DNA of 64,000 bases from Amylostereum areolatum (GCA_012932865.1 SAXG01000007.1:1286841-1350840); one strand, 5' to 3'; shown: positions 31,450 through 43,712, numbered from the stretch's first letter. Made by a program: numbers and translations. The notes: a model not told the origin generated them from the sequence alone.

Positions 31450-32050
31450 TATCCTCCAAAAAGATCCAATTCGCACGAGAGGTTTTTACAGATGCAGCTC
31501 TCTTGTTCCGGGAAGTAGAGGGAGGAATGGGCCTGCAGGGTGGTGAAGGAAGAGAGGTTGGGGAGGCTGAACACGATGGACGAGAGCGCTTTGAAGTACG
31601 GTTTCCCAATTTTGCCCCGGCCTCGACTGCCGCCGATTTCGCATATCATGTGCCGGATGGAGGCGGGGACGAGAAAGGCGTCGTCGGACGTGGCGGAGTC
31701 TTTTGAGGGGTCGATGTCCCGTTGGAGTTTGTGTATATTTCTGGTGGTGGTGAATACAATGTCTGCTGGGTGGTAGGTGGCGATCAGGGTTTTGAACCAT
31801 TAGTTGATGCGACGGAGGGAGGCGTGGATGAGGATGGAGGACCGAACATTGCGGATTGAGGGCGAGGCGGGAGAGATAGGACTTTCGAAGTCTGCGTCCG
31901 AGTATAAGACTTTCAAGCGAGGAATATCGGTCACGATGTTGATGATTCATATCCATAGCTCAGGCGGGAGCGGACTCTGCCAGGCGTCGCGAGTTTAGTG
32001 TGTTGTATGTTAGGGCTGGTTGGGAGCTTACCCACCATCGTATTTTCCAT
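31450..32050 (-). pseudogene. F-box-like gene B, truncated and with stops
   Basis: Paralogue of the F-box-like gene at 32911-34188. It has the same layout: ATG at 32050 (MENT), a probable short intron, then LPPELWI-stop-II and the stretch RSSILIHASLRRIN-stop-WFKTLIATYHPAD, against RSSILTHASLRHVNQWFKALIATYHATD-like sequence in gene A. At least two in-frame stops are present and the leucine-rich C-terminal part is missing. F-box proteins recruit substrates to SCF ubiquitin ligases; this copy cannot. Confidence 0.65.
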
Positions 32051-32910
32051 ATCGGTAGCTTTCTGTAGCCCTTGTTTTAGGATTGGTGGCGGCTTTTTAT
32101 AGGCAGGACTTGGGCAGGACGGCGTGCAGTTGGAGATCCGTCGACGTGCTGTGGTAGCAGAGGTTCGGGAAAGCGGGCCGTCGTGTGCTGTCAGCCTGTC
32201 CCTCGAGTCTCCAATCTTCTTGAAGTTTTCTTCATATACATACTTATTCTATCACAACAGAAACACCATAGAAACTTTTGTCCACTCCCGTAATCAAACC
32301 CCCTCTCGTCTCCTTTCATCCTTCCACCGGTGCCGTTAGAAAAACATCAAGATGCCTGAGTGCAAGTGGCACACGGCACGAACACAGATTTTCGCCGTCA
32401 TGTCTGGAGAAGAGAGGGGATAGCGAGTTATCGGGAAAGAAGGAAAGCAAAGACATTGAATGGTAGCACGGGTGGCATCACGATGCTTGTATTACAGTAT
32501 CAGGAAGAGTATATGCGCACGCGCAATGCGAGAACACACTATCATTATCAAGGAGTCCAGTGAGCTTGATCGCACCACCGGTGGCCTTGATACGTACCGG
32601 TCAAGGTGATATTCTTCTTCACGTAATCCTGCCCTCTGCGTCATGTTCGTATTCGTTGTGTTTGTGGAAGGGCGAGCTGGCAGGCATGTATGTTGGGCTA
32701 ATCATAGACGGATGGAAATGGGTTATGGAGGTGGATGGTGAGTGGAAGAGCCTGGGTGCGGTCCAGAAGGGAGCTATTTATACCGGAGGTGTGTGTGTGG
32801 ATGGCAATGAGGTCAAGGAGTCAGAGGATCCGAATACGAGCGGCAGCGTCCGTTGAACTAGGGTCTCACACACCGCAGGGCGGATTTTAAACTTGTCCAG
32901 AAATATCCCT
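32051..32910. other. Spacer between two F-box-like pseudogenes
   Basis: Presumed flank of gene B and downstream flank of gene A. Only short frames without recognisable domains (for example 32560-32856, plus strand, of unknown meaning). Confidence 0.45.
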
Positions 32911-34188
32911 CTAGCGTTGAAAACACCAGCCCGGCTCGTCGTCGATGGTGCACCTTTCCTCGATGAGGCGCCCCGAGCGCAACGAGAGCACGCCATCCGC
33001 CTCCGCGTGTATCTGTCCGTGCACGACATCCAACACCGGGTTCTCCGTGAACTGCAGCATCCTTATCTCGTCCGTGCAGGCCTGCAGCATTGTCTTGAGG
33101 GCAAGGAATAGCTCGGTCGCGGCGGTAGCGTATGCAGCGGAATTTTCCTCGATCTCGAGGATGGAGAGCATGAGGTGCGCGACATTTGGGGGGAACGGGC
33201 GGCGGAGCGCGTTGATCATGACGGTCGGCGCGCACTGCAGAGCGAAGTGGGTCAGCCGTGGGAACATCCCTTCCGGGAAGAAGTCCTCGTCTACGATGTG
33301 GTAGTTAACGATCATGCAGAGGTGCATGAGGGACGATGCGCCCTGTGCGGCGTCCTCGAGCCAGAGATGCACTGTGGGCGGAATGAGGTACAGGCGCAGT
33401 TGGCGGAGGGCGGGGTATATGGGATCACCTGGATGGAAGATGATGGGGCCTTCGACACTGAGGTTGGCGGGGTATGGCCTCTGCAGAAGGTGGGCATCGT
33501 CACAGACGATGAGCGTCTCGAGGTCCGTTGCCACTTTCCGGAACACATGAAAAAACGGGCGACACCAGAGCAAACCGTCGATGTCCAGCTTGTGCACAGT
33601 GCGTGGGAAGCGCTCACTCCCTGAGATATGAATCGTGGAGGGGGGTGTCCGCAGGGATGAGGCGTTATCTGGACGGATGGTGGTGACGGAGAGGAGGTTA
33701 GAGAGATGTACCGCGATTGATACGAGCAGCTCAGAATACGACACCCGAGAAAATGTGTCCCCTCGTTGCCCACTTCTACGATCAAGTGTCGGACTGAGGA
33801 GAGGACGAGGAAGGCGTGGTCGGATGTGGTTGAGGCTTTGGAGAAGTCGACTTGCCGTTGGAGTGTGAGCACGTTCCTCGGGGTAACAAACAGAGCGTCC
33901 GTGGCATGGTACGTGGCGATCAGGGCTTTGAACCATTGGTTGACGTGGCGGAGAGATGCGTGGGTGAGGATGGAGGATTGCACGTCGTGGATCAAGAGCG
34001 CTACTGGGGGAACGAAGCTTTCAAAGTCCCCATCCGAGGATGAGTCGCTCATGCAAGGAATATATGTTGCTGCATCGATTATCTGTGTCCACAGCTCCGG
34101 CGGGAGGTGACCCTGTCACCAAGCGTCCGAGTTTAGCGCCATTGGTCTGTGGTAGCTGGGAAAACTCACACACCGTTATGTTTTCCAT
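32911..34188 (-). pseudogene. F-box-like gene A, one frameshift
   Basis: ATG at 34188 (MENIT), then a short GT-AG intron leading into GHLPPELWTQIIDAA, the N-terminal half of an F-box. It continues with a region about HASLRHVNQWFKALIATYH and a long part that reads like the irregular leucine-rich region of agaricomycete F-box proteins (LETLIVCDDAHLLQRP, ALRQLRLYLIPP, MFPRLTHFALQC), ending CFQR-stop at 32911. One frameshift near 33755 separates the two halves, so it is a recent pseudogene or contains an unrecognised small intron there. Probable role: substrate adaptor of an SCF ubiquitin ligase. Confidence 0.65.
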
Positions 34189-34575
34189 ACATTCACTTTT
34201 GCGGGAGAGTGTGTTATTCCTAACGGTAACCTGATGTAGAACATATACTGTGCGGAGGCAGCAAGTGGTGGGAAGAGTTTGGAGGAGACTTCATCGATCC
34301 ATTAATGGGGTGTAAACCGGGAAGATGGGCCGCTGCGTATATACGAGTCAGGTTCGTGACTTTTTGCCATCTCTCCTTGGTCTCTCCCACTGCCAGGTCT
34401 CTCCTCTCCATTGTGGACACACGCATTCCCCACGGACAGTGCACCGACACACATACAGTTCCCGCTCAATGTGGCGCTATCATCTGTGCTGTCTCCCGTG
34501 CTCACGTACCTACCACTCTGTGTGCTGTAAACCCCCGCTTTTGCCACCGCTCACTCACGCTCTCTGGATCCTGCC
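34189..34575. other. Spacer upstream of F-box-like gene A
   Basis: No gene recognised; it probably contains the promoter side of the minus-strand F-box-like gene. The solo LTR of family X begins at its right edge. Confidence 0.45.
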
Positions 34576-35084
34576 TGTTACAACTCAATCAAGGTATTCC
34601 ATTTCCTGTTGCCCTAATAGGAAGGGCGTCGCTAAACAACGGATTACGACTGTGCCCCAGCTCGTAACCATTCCAACAACGCAACCACGACGACGACCCA
34701 GGTCGTCGCCGTCTCGACAACACAGCCACGACTGGGTCCCAGTCGCGTCCCCGTAGATACTTGATACGACCATTACCAAATGTACATATATTTACTCGAC
34801 CTCCTTTCTTATAAAAGGAGGCTCAACGAGCGAACCATTCCCCAGCTCGTTCTCTTTGTAAATACAGGACTGTTCTAACTAGAACCTCCTCTTAAGAATA
34901 CTAAAGAGAATCTAACGCAAACCAAGTCGAAGGCTCGCCTAAGTCTTCCGTGAAGACTTACTGCTTCGCTTATCGACCTTAGCCTTCGTATACCCGAGAC
35001 ATCTGGATCACCTGATCCCACTTCTCATACGCAAGAGTACTGTAGCCTGAGCCGCTTGTCACGTGATAAGGACCGTCCTTAACA
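34576..35084 (+). repeat. Solo LTR of family X
   Basis: 509 bp with TGTTA...TAACA ends and a perfect 5-bp target duplication CTGCC (34571-34575 and 35085-35089). It has a TATAAAAGGAGG box near 34811. Homologous throughout to the LTR at 7394-7904 in the opposite orientation. No internal sequence remains, so it arose by recombination between the two LTRs of a former full element. Confidence 0.93.
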
Positions 35085-35210
35085 CTGCCCCACCATAACA
35101 CGCGTCCTCACCCCTTCCCCATGTCACACACCTCGCCATTTTGATCGTCGAAGAGGCGGAGGAGGAGGGGAAGGAGGGGGAGTTTTGGAGGGCCAATGCA
35201 TCAGCAAAAT

Positions 35211-35360
35211 AACACATTGAGTTGGGGTCTCTTTTGATGAGTTGCTGAGTTGAGCAACCGACGAAACACCCAAAACAGCCAAACTCTAAAACTTGTCTGA
35301 AACCCAAGTCTATTGGGGGGTTGGGGAAACTCAAGGCCCAACTGGGGTTAACTGATACTA
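35211..35360 (+). repeat. Dispersed repeat, copy related to 38263-38400
   Basis: Both segments share ordered blocks: a GTTGGGG/GCTTGTTTGA-like start, GAGTTG, ACCAAAACA(A/G)CC-like runs, and TTGGGGGGTTGGG followed by CCAACTC-type sequence. Divergent; nature unknown. They lie in the same orientation on either side of the minisatellite block. Confidence 0.4.
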
Positions 35361-35559
35361 AACTTCTGTACAATACATACCGAACCTAGGCTACTTCCAG
35401 TATTATTTTGCTTGTAAACCAGAATCACTCATTTAAAAGGACATGATAACACTTTTTATATTATCAACTATATAGTATAACATATTATAACAAATGTTAA
35501 TCTACAACATCGGGCGGCAAGAGCGGGACAACAAGGACGAGATGAGGGGCAGCAAGGGC

Positions 35560-36470
35560 AGGGCAACTAAGGCGACGGGAGCAAGGCGACGAGAGCAAGG
35601 TGGGGCGGGGGGAGTGAGGCGAGGCGAGGCTGAAGGGGTGACATAGGCGGAAGGAGTGAGGGGGCCGTGAGGGTGACGTGGGGGGTGAGGACGTCATGGG
35701 CGGCGCAGGCGTTGCGGGTGACCGGGGCATCGAGGGCAGCGAGGGTGGCGCGGGCGGCGAGGGCGTCCTGGGTGGCGCGGGCGTCGCGAGTGGCGCAGGC
35801 ATTGCGAGTGGGGGCATCGGGGGCGTTGCGGGTGATGCAGGTGGCGAGGGTGATGCAGGCGTTGTGGGTAACGTGGGCGGCGAGTGTGCCGGGGGTGATG
35901 CGGGTGTTGCGGGTGACGGGGGCATCAAGGGAGTCACGGATGACGGGGGAGTCGCAGGTGACACAGGCGTTGCAGATGACGTGGGCGGCGAGGGTGATGC
36001 AGGCGTTGCGGGTGACAGGGGCAACAAGGGCGGTGAAGGCAGCGAGGGGGTCGAGTGCATCGAGGGTGATGTGACGAGGGCAGTGAGGGTGTTGCGGGAG
36101 ATGGGGGCGTTGCAGGAGATGGGGGTGTTGCGGGAGACGGGGGCGTCGAGGGCGTTGTGGGGGATGGGGGCGTTGCAGGCGACGGAGGTGACGGGGGCAT
36201 TGAGGGTAGCGGCGGTGGTGAGGGTGTTGCGGGAGATGCGGGCGGCAAGGGTGTCGAGGGTGATGCAGGCGGCGAGGGCATCGAGGGTGATGTGGGCGGC
36301 GAGGGTGACATGGGTGACGGGGACGTTGAGGGCGGAGAGCGTGGCAAGGGCGGAAAGCGTGTTGAGCGTGTCAAGGGCGACGCAGGTGTTGCAGGTGACG
36401 GGGGCAGCGAAGGTGTCGAGGGTGTTGAGGGTGACGGGGACAGGGAGGGAAGACAGAGGATGGGGGTGGT
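35560..36470. repeat. GC-rich degenerate minisatellite
   Basis: About 0.9 kb of imperfect repeats built from GGCGAGGGTGATGCGGGCGTTGCGGG-like words (units of 9-12 bp in varied order). Long open frames occur on both strands only because the repeats lack stop codons; translations are simple (Ala/Gly/Val- or Pro/Thr/Ser-rich). It is not a gene. Confidence 0.75.
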
Positions 36471-37599
36471 GGTTGTCTACAAGAGTGTGAGCTGGCACGG
36501 TGGCAGAAGTGCCCTGTGAACTGTCTCACGGTCAAATGTCTTTAGAGCAGGCCTAATGGAACCTTCGGGCAAATCCCGACACCCGCGCAGGAAGTTGCCG
36601 AGTTTCACGAGGACTTCCTTAACGGGACAACTCGGCAGAACCTCGCAAGAAGCCAACCGGGCATCAAACCCATGGAAACTTCCCAACCCAATGCGTGAAG
36701 TTGCTGATGTGGATGCAGCAGTGCTGCAGGGGGACGTGTTGCAAGTGTGGGTCGATGTGATTGGGCAGCTGGGTGCTCGTGCAGGGGAGTGTGCGAGGCT
36801 TGAGACGGTCAAGGTGTTAGAATGGGAGTTTGTGTGTGTATTGGGGTATTGGGTGGATCAAGGAAATGTGATTTGAGGGGACTCATGGGATGCGAGTTTG
36901 AACTTTGCGGTGCAAGACGGGGCAGGGGTTGCACTGACGGATATGTAGTGGGGTAATACCTACCTTTCAGTTCAATTTGCCTGTCCGACCTCGATGATTT
37001 CTTGCGTGTAGAGAACATGTGCCATGTGCTCGCAAAGTGCATACGTGCATTAAGATATCTCAGTAGGTACTGCCAGGGTACTGGCGATGCACCTCCTTTT
37101 GGATTGAAAGACTCTATGCTTGACCGTGCCTACCGCCTGTGCATTCCGTTCATTGGGCCACTTGAGAGCGGAGAATTCAGAATGTGTCATCTTCATCGTT
37201 CAGCAGTGCGGTGCAGACTCTGAGTCAACTAGAGAAGGAGTAAGTGCAGCGGGTTGGGACATATGCAAGAAATGCACTTGAATAATCATTGTCCGAACCT
37301 GTCTCCAAACCTGCCTCTAAACCTGTCCCCACATCTGTCCCCGCATCTGTCTCCGAATCCGTCTCTGAATCTATTTCATTAGTGCGAGTAACCACATCCA
37401 ATAATGCCTGCCCATCGGACATCCCAATCCTCGACCGTGAACCCACATCCAATGAGCAGATTCATGTCCACCCGGCCCTTGCTTACCCATTTTCTGAAGT
37501 CTCGCACCACCATGTTCATCTCAAACTTTACGTTGACGGGATTGTTGTTGCCCCTCGCTCGCAACTCGCCGATCATGTTGACCAATGCCTGCAGCCCAT
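36471..37599. other. Spacer containing a segment shared with 47690-47800
   Basis: Near 36520-36650 the sequence (CTCACGGT, GCAGGCCTAAT, CCTTCGGGCAAATC, ACAACTCGGC) resembles 47690-47820 in order and orientation, so this is a further dispersed repeat. No gene was recognised in the rest. Confidence 0.4.
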
Positions 37600-37896
37600 T
37601 GGAAGCCTGCATATAATGCAGGCGACACTAAAATGAGGGAGCGGGAGCGAAGGAGTCGGGCGGTGGAGAACAGGAACGGGACATAAATTTGGGGGAAAAG
37701 AGAAGAAGAAGGCGACTAGATACAGGCGGGCGGGTAGATATAGGAGCGCTGTTTGTGAGAGACAAATAGAGAGACGTGTAAAATGGAAGGGAACGAGAGA
37801 GAAGGTGTCCCCGCAATGGGACGGCTTCGGCTTCAGGCGCGAACCTAGTGCCCAAAGAGGCGGCACATAGAACGGCTGTAAGCGACACGCTTACAC
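37600..37896. repeat. 297-bp dispersed repeat, copy 1
   Basis: Identical in length to copy 2 (54019-54315), with 11 substitutions and no indel, all transitions. Each end carries a small perfect hairpin: GCCTGCAT-ATA-ATGCAGGC on the left and TGTAAGCG-ACA-CGCTTACA on the right. No coding capacity is evident. A non-autonomous mobile element is likely. Confidence 0.75.
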
Positions 37897-38129
37897 TCTC
37901 CCCCACCCCAAAAAATTGGGAGCGGGGGGAGGGGGAACAGAACGCGAAATGGGCGAGAAGAGAAACAGGAAGGACGAGAAACAAACAAAAGGAGATAACA
38001 TGAGGGGCACCAGCAGAACCGGACCATCCAACTCCAGGCCCAGTGCGACGGAGGGTGCTCAACGATGGCGGGTAGCGTGAACGGGTGGTGAGTTGGCAGC
38101 GCAAGCGGACTTGATCGAGCACAGACGGC

Positions 38130-38316
38130 GGTGGGGGGTGGAGGGTCGGCTCCAGGCCTCCCATACATCGAGCGCCACATTGTCATCGAGTTCAATGGCA
38201 TTGATCCATTGTGAGTCCTCGAGCCCGTAGCCTCGCCAGGTGACGAGGTACATCAGCAATTTGACACATTTTGTTGGGGCTTGTTTGAGCCAGTTGAGGA
38301 GTTGGTGAACCACCAA
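38130..38316 (-). pseudogene. Isolated chromodomain fragment
   Basis: The minus strand encodes LMYLVTWRGYGLEDSQWINA, the core of a chromodomain (aromatic residues before and after the G-Y, then D/E-x-x-W). It is probably a relic of the C-terminus of a Gypsy pol. Nothing else of that element was recognised nearby. Confidence 0.5.
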
Positions 38317-38400
38317 AACAACCTAAACAGCCCAACCCACCAACCTTCCCCCAGGGCATGTATCATTGGGGGGTTGGGCCAACTCATGGCCAACTCAAGC
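38263..38400 (+). repeat. Dispersed repeat, copy related to 35211-35360
   Basis: Contains GCTTGTTTGAGCCAGTTGAGGAGTTGG, ACCACCAAAACAACC and TTGGGGGGTTGGGCCAACTC-like blocks in the same order as the other copy. It partly overlaps the chromodomain fragment. Confidence 0.4.
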
Positions 38401-38689
38401 ATAACTAGACCTCAAGCTAGCTACAACCCTCCTAAGTAGTACTCAACTATCCCACAATGCATTTAATATCACTCAATTTTCACAATTTTCATGGTTGGTC
38501 ATTTAACACACTATATTATTGCACATAGGAAACATAGACATGCTATAGATAGCAACAGTATAGTACCTGTACAGATAGTAGAAAGTAACCATGGAGAGAA
38601 TGATGGGATGGCCAAAACACATCAACAGCGGACATGCTAGCATGGACATCAGCAAATAGACCCAGATGCAGATACACAGCCATACCGGG

Positions 38690-39306
38690 TGGTGAGGACG
38701 ATGATGCCGGTAGGTGGTGAGGACATCGGCAGGTGGTGAGAACGGTGGCGGTGGCGTGACAAGTGACGAGGATGTCGGCAGGTGATGAGGACACCGGCAG
38801 GTGGCGAGGATGAGGACAATGGTAGGTGGTGAGGATGTTAGTGGGTGGTGGCGTGTGCGGGTGCGCACGTGTGTGTGTGCGAGATGCCGGAGGTGCACGT
38901 GCATGCCCATCGGGAGCGGATGCACGGATGGGCGCAGGTGTGCATGACAGGTGCGTGAGCGGGCGTGGGGGTGGTGCACGCACATGAGTGTTGGCAACCA
39001 ATGCGTGAGGGGGTGGGTGCGCGAGCACCCGCAGGCGCAAGGGTGGTGCACGAGCATGGGCGCTGGCGGCGCGAGCACGGGCGGATGTTGGTGGACACGT
39101 GACGAGGATGTTGTTGGGTGGGAACATCGGTGGGTGGTGAGGACGTTGACAGGTGGAGGCAACACTGGCAGTGGCAAACAATAAGGACGGAGTGAGTTGG
39201 GTTAGGCGGAGCAGAGAAGTGACGACGCACGCTCTATCATGTGTGTGATCTTGTTTAAGGATTTTGATGGTCGCGGCAGGTGATGAGGACTTTGACGGGT
39301 GACGAG
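38690..39306. repeat. GGTGGTGAGGA-type minisatellite, left part
   Basis: Imperfect repeats around GGCAGGTGGTGAGGACGTTGG interspersed with GCACGTG-rich sequence. The same type of repeat resumes at 47397-47480 beyond Gypsy-3, which landed inside the array with target duplication ACGAG. Confidence 0.65.
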
Positions 39307-39678
39307 TGTTAGGGATCGGTCCAACAACTGGCAGATCACCCAAGTCACCTAAAGAGAGAGAGAAAGGAGGATAGATTGGCGGGAGAGGGTCCAAGTCCAG
39401 GCGTAGGGCCGAAGCAGTACGTGGGGAACGAAGAGGATGATCTAAGGAAAAGGGACGCAGAGGAGAGCCTTATATATGTACAGGATCGATGATGCAAGAA
39501 TGGTGCGAGCGGAAGAGAAAAATAAGGAAAAGGAAGGGGGAGAACGTGGTCCAGAGCGATGATGTCATAGATGGAGAGATAAGAGGAGTCAGGCTGACGA
39601 CATCATGTGATGGGAAATGTAATCATGTGACTGAATGCGATGCAACGAAAAGGGAAAGGATTGAGGCGATCCGTGACA
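39307..39678 (-). repeat. 3' LTR of Gypsy-3
   Basis: 372 bp, with TATATAAGG on the minus strand near 39470 and GATGATCT (plus strand, 39436-39443) about 30 bp downstream of it. Those bases are complementary to the sequence next to the 5' LTR (see self-priming finding). Confidence 0.93.
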
Positions 39679-42600
39679 TTACCCCCTCTTGAAGGCGCGC
39701 TTTCGCCTGGAGCGCAAGTTCATCGTCCATCGTGGATGCAAGAAATTCGGCCTGGGTCAGACCCAATGATTTTAGTGATCGTGGGGCATTGGGACGAAGG
39801 CGGTGGAACTCAGCAATAGCATCCTTGGCATGCGTTAATGCAGAGGCCGGTCTCCATTCGTTCTCAGAGTTGGGGTATCCAAGCCACTTGACGAGGTATT
39901 CAATGCCGTGTTTGTTGCGTGTGGGTCGTGAGTCAAGGATGGCTTCAATCTCGTACTCCTCGTCTTCATCAATCAGTTCTGGAGGCGGTTGAGTGAAGTT
40001 GGGGCCATGGGCATCTGTCTCTTTGTACGCTGAGAGAAGTGAGGCATGGAAGACGGGGTGGATATGCCATTTAGGGGGAAGTTGAAGGCGGTAAGTCACT
40101 GGTCCGAGGACGTCAGTGATGGTGAATGGGCCGTGTCGTTTTGCTGTGAGATTAGCTTTTGGACGTGTGGTCTTCAGGTTCTTACCATCCAGCCAGACTT
40201 TGTCACCAACTTCAAAATGCACTCCTTCCTGTGTCGAGTCGCCATTGTAGCGCTTCATCAGGTTGCGTGCCATTTCAAGACTGGCCTGCGATTCCTTGCA
40301 TATTTCTTCAAGGTGCTGGAAGCGTTCTTCGATGGCAAGGTTCTTGGAGATGGGGTTGACAGAGGGGATCATTGTCGGTAGGAAACCGTAAAGCAGCTCG
40401 AATGGGGCGCGACCTGTAGCTGAATGGACACAAATGTTGTGTGAAAATTTGACGAAGGGGAGGTACTTCACCCAGTCGTCCTGCTGATAGTTGCAGAATG
40501 CCCGAAGGTACTGCTCGAACTCTTGGTTCGCCCGTTCGCTTTCACCATCCGTTTGAGGGTGGTACACTGTGCTCATCGAAGCCTTGATTCCGCCGAGTTT
40601 GGCGCAAGTCTCCTGCATAACCTTGCTTGCATACTGTGGGCCGCGGTCGGAGATCATCTGTTTCCACAGCCCGTAGTGTTGCCACACGCGGTCCAGCAAG
40701 ATGTCAACGGTGCCGTTGCTGTCGATTTTTTTGGTGCACGGTGCAATGCAGATGGCCTTGGAGAGGCGGTCCACAATCATGCAGATAGCATCGTATCCAT
40801 CCGAGGGAGGCAGATCAGTGACAAAGTCCGTTGTGATCACCTCGAATAGGCGTTCTGGGACGGCGTTAGGAATCATGTCGACATGGGGGTGCTGGGGACG
40901 GTTCTTGGTTGCTTGGCAAACAGCGCATCCTTCAACATAGTTGCGTACAAAGACTGACATCCCTGGCCACCAGTATTCTCGGCTGAGGAGTTCATACGTC
41001 TTGTGGCGACCTGGATGTCCTGCCATTGGTGAGTCGTGGAATGACTTGACAATGTCACAACGTAACTCGATGTCTGCAGGTACATAGACCTTCCCTCTGA
41101 ACAGAATCATCCCGTCTTCCACGTTCCATTCTTGAAGGTCCTTAACAAGTGATTGTGGCCCGTTGCGAAGGATAGCGTCCATGGCTTGTACAACTTCAGC
41201 GTCTTTGGTGCGCGCATCTCGGATGCGTCGGCGTAGGTCAGCGTCGCCTATGGTGGTTACAGTGCGCGACCGAGTAGCGCGGATACGGAAGTACTTGGGA
41301 TCTAGGAGGACACGTTCCTTGTTGTCGTTCTCGACCCCCTCTTTAAGGTCAGGGCGTCTGGACAATGGGTCTGGTCGATGGTGAAGGCCCGGCTTGTGTG
41401 TTAGTGTGAAATCGAAGCGTGTGAGGAATCACACCCAGCAGGCCTGCCGACGACTCAGCTTTTGTGCTTCCTTGAAGTACTCCAGGTTCTTGTGGTCTGT
41501 CCAAATCTCGACCGGATGAGTTGTGCCTTCCAGATAGTGCCGCCAAGCTTCAAGTGCCCAAATAATTGCCAGCAGTTCCTTGTCATAGATGTCGTAGTTG
41601 CGTTCCGGTTCAGTAAGCGACTTGGACAGGTAGGCAACAGGATGAAGGTGACCATCTTGGCCGCGTTGCGAGAGGATGCCTCCGGTTGCGAAGTCTGAGG
41701 CATCGACTTCTACCAAGTACGGTTTCGACGGGTCAGGGAGAATCAGGACAGGGGATGAGGTGAACGCAGCTTTGAGGGCAGCGAAGGCGTCTTGACACTC
41801 TGCAGTCCAGTTCCATGGATGGTCCTTTTTGGTCAGTTCAAACAGGGGACGTGCAACCTTGGAGAAGTCCTTGATGAAGCGACGGTAGAAGTTTCCAAAC
41901 CCGAGGAATGACTGAACATCCTTGACGTTACGAGGGGTGGGCCACTCCGTAATGCCCGCTACCTTGACAGGGTACATAGCAATCTGGTTGTGCGAGATAA
42001 TCAAGCCAAGGTACTCAACAGAATCCTGTTCAAAGACACATTTCTCTGGCTTGAGGCAGAGGTCATTGTCCTTCAGGCGTTGCAGCACCTGCATCATTAG
42101 TTCACGGTGTTCTTCGAGTGTCTCTGTGAAGACAAGGATGTCGTCCATGTAAATGACGACGTTGCCACCGTCGATGAGATCCTTGAAAAGTTCATTCATC
42201 ATTGCCTGGAATGTTGCAGGAGAATTCATAAGGCCAAAGAACATCACCAGAGGTTTGTACAGCCCGCGGTTCGTTTTGAAAGTGGCCTTCCACTCGTCTC
42301 CTTTCTTGATACGGACATTGTTGTATCCCCAGCGGACGTCCATCTTGGAGAAGACCTTGGCACCCTTGAGTTTGTCGACAAGCTCGGAGATGAGTGGGAG
42401 CGGGTATTCGTTCTTGACAGTGCCTTTATTCAACGCTCGATAGTCCTGTACAGGACGAAGCTTCCCATCCTTTTTCTTGACAAAGAAGAAGGGACTCGCC
42501 ATGGATGATTTCGACGGGCGAATGTACCCCTTCTTGACGTGTTCATCGAGGAAGCTGTCCAGCTCTTGCTGCTCGGATGGGGTCAAAGGGTACACCTTGC

Positions 42601-43712
42601 AAGCCTTTGGTTGGAAGTCTGGTTTCAGGTCAATAGCATGGTCCCAGGGACGTCACTTAGGGAGACGTTCAGACGTAGCTTTGTCGAACACCGACTTGAA
42701 CAAGCGATATTGCTCCGGGACCATATCTTCAAATGTTTTTGTCTTGACATCAGCCGCCTTTTCTGCCAACTGTTGCGCCTTGGTGAAGGTGGCACGTATG
42801 GCGAGGTCGTTGGACTGTTCTTCCCGTGCTAGTTGTTCGGTGGTGACTTCCTTTACGACTCCCGCAGCACGTAGGCCATCTTGGGTCCAGGAAGCCAGGA
42901 CAATGTCCGACTGCTCGTCGTCATCTTCTGTGAACCACTTTGCACCTGAAGGTGTATGGCGGGGAGAACGAACACAAGCATGCCGTACACAGCGGGCAGG
43001 GATCACGTACTTTGTGTTGCTTGGGTGGTTGGTCACCTTGCGGACACGAGGTTCTTCAACTTCAACCTCGTCAGCTTCAACGACGTCAATGGGTGGTTGT
43101 GGCCCAGACCGGTGTTCCGGTTTGATGCGAAGCTTCTTGACCGGAGGTTTGTGTAGGACGCATGTGGGTGGACAGCGTGTCATGTCGACTTCTTCTCCAT
43201 CCCAGTTGATTTCTAGGTTATGCTCCTTCAACCGGTGAGTTCCTAGGATCATGTCGTGATCACCGATGTCCGTGACAAAGAATTCGGCTGTTTCCTCATG
43301 ATACGATTCTGTGGATTGCGCATAGATGCGAACACGCTGGGTAGTCGAATGACGTACCCATCCCATTATGTTCTCCGTTCCATCTACATTGCGGACAGGG
43401 AACGGGCGGTCAAGGGTATCCAACGAGAGCCCTTTCTTTTCTGCAAATCTTTGGCTAATGATAATGCCTTCAGCACCGCTATCCAGCAGCGCTTCAGCGT
43501 CGATTTTCCTTCCAGTGACTCGTCCAATCAGTTTGACATCCAGCAATATTGAGGGTGTGTGCCTATTCTTCATGACCGTTGACAGTTTCAAGCAGGTTGG
43601 AAGAACACGCTCACTGGATTGCATGGATGATAGTACAGAGAAACGATTTGACGATGCCATAGAAAAACCTTTGCCACCCACAGATGACACGACTAGGGGG
43701 CGTTCTAAAAAT
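39623..43712 (-). pseudogene. Gypsy-3 pol (protease to chromodomain), with stops
   Basis: Protease (LLDSGAEGIIIS, ILGTHRL), reverse transcriptase ([14 protein letters not shown]), RNase H ([12 protein letters not shown]), integrase (YHPQTDGESERANQ) and chromodomain (YEIEAILD, YLVKWLGYP, NEW). Breaks: TGA at about 42654 ([14 protein letters not shown], where Gypsy-1/2 have [10 protein letters not shown], fitting CGA to TGA) and TGA at about 41427 before FLTRFDF. Pol lies at -1 relative to gag, and the gag stop overlaps it at a conserved T-run, as in Gypsy-2. Confidence 0.9.

Noticed and set aside
32560..32856. 98-codon plus-strand frame between the F-box-like genes
   Set aside because: No domain, no conserved neighbour, no splice or promoter support; treated as chance.
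35497..36498. Overlapping long open frames on both strands (333 and 270 codons)
   Set aside because: They lie in a GC-rich minisatellite without stop codons; both translations are simple-sequence and neither has domain features or splice context.
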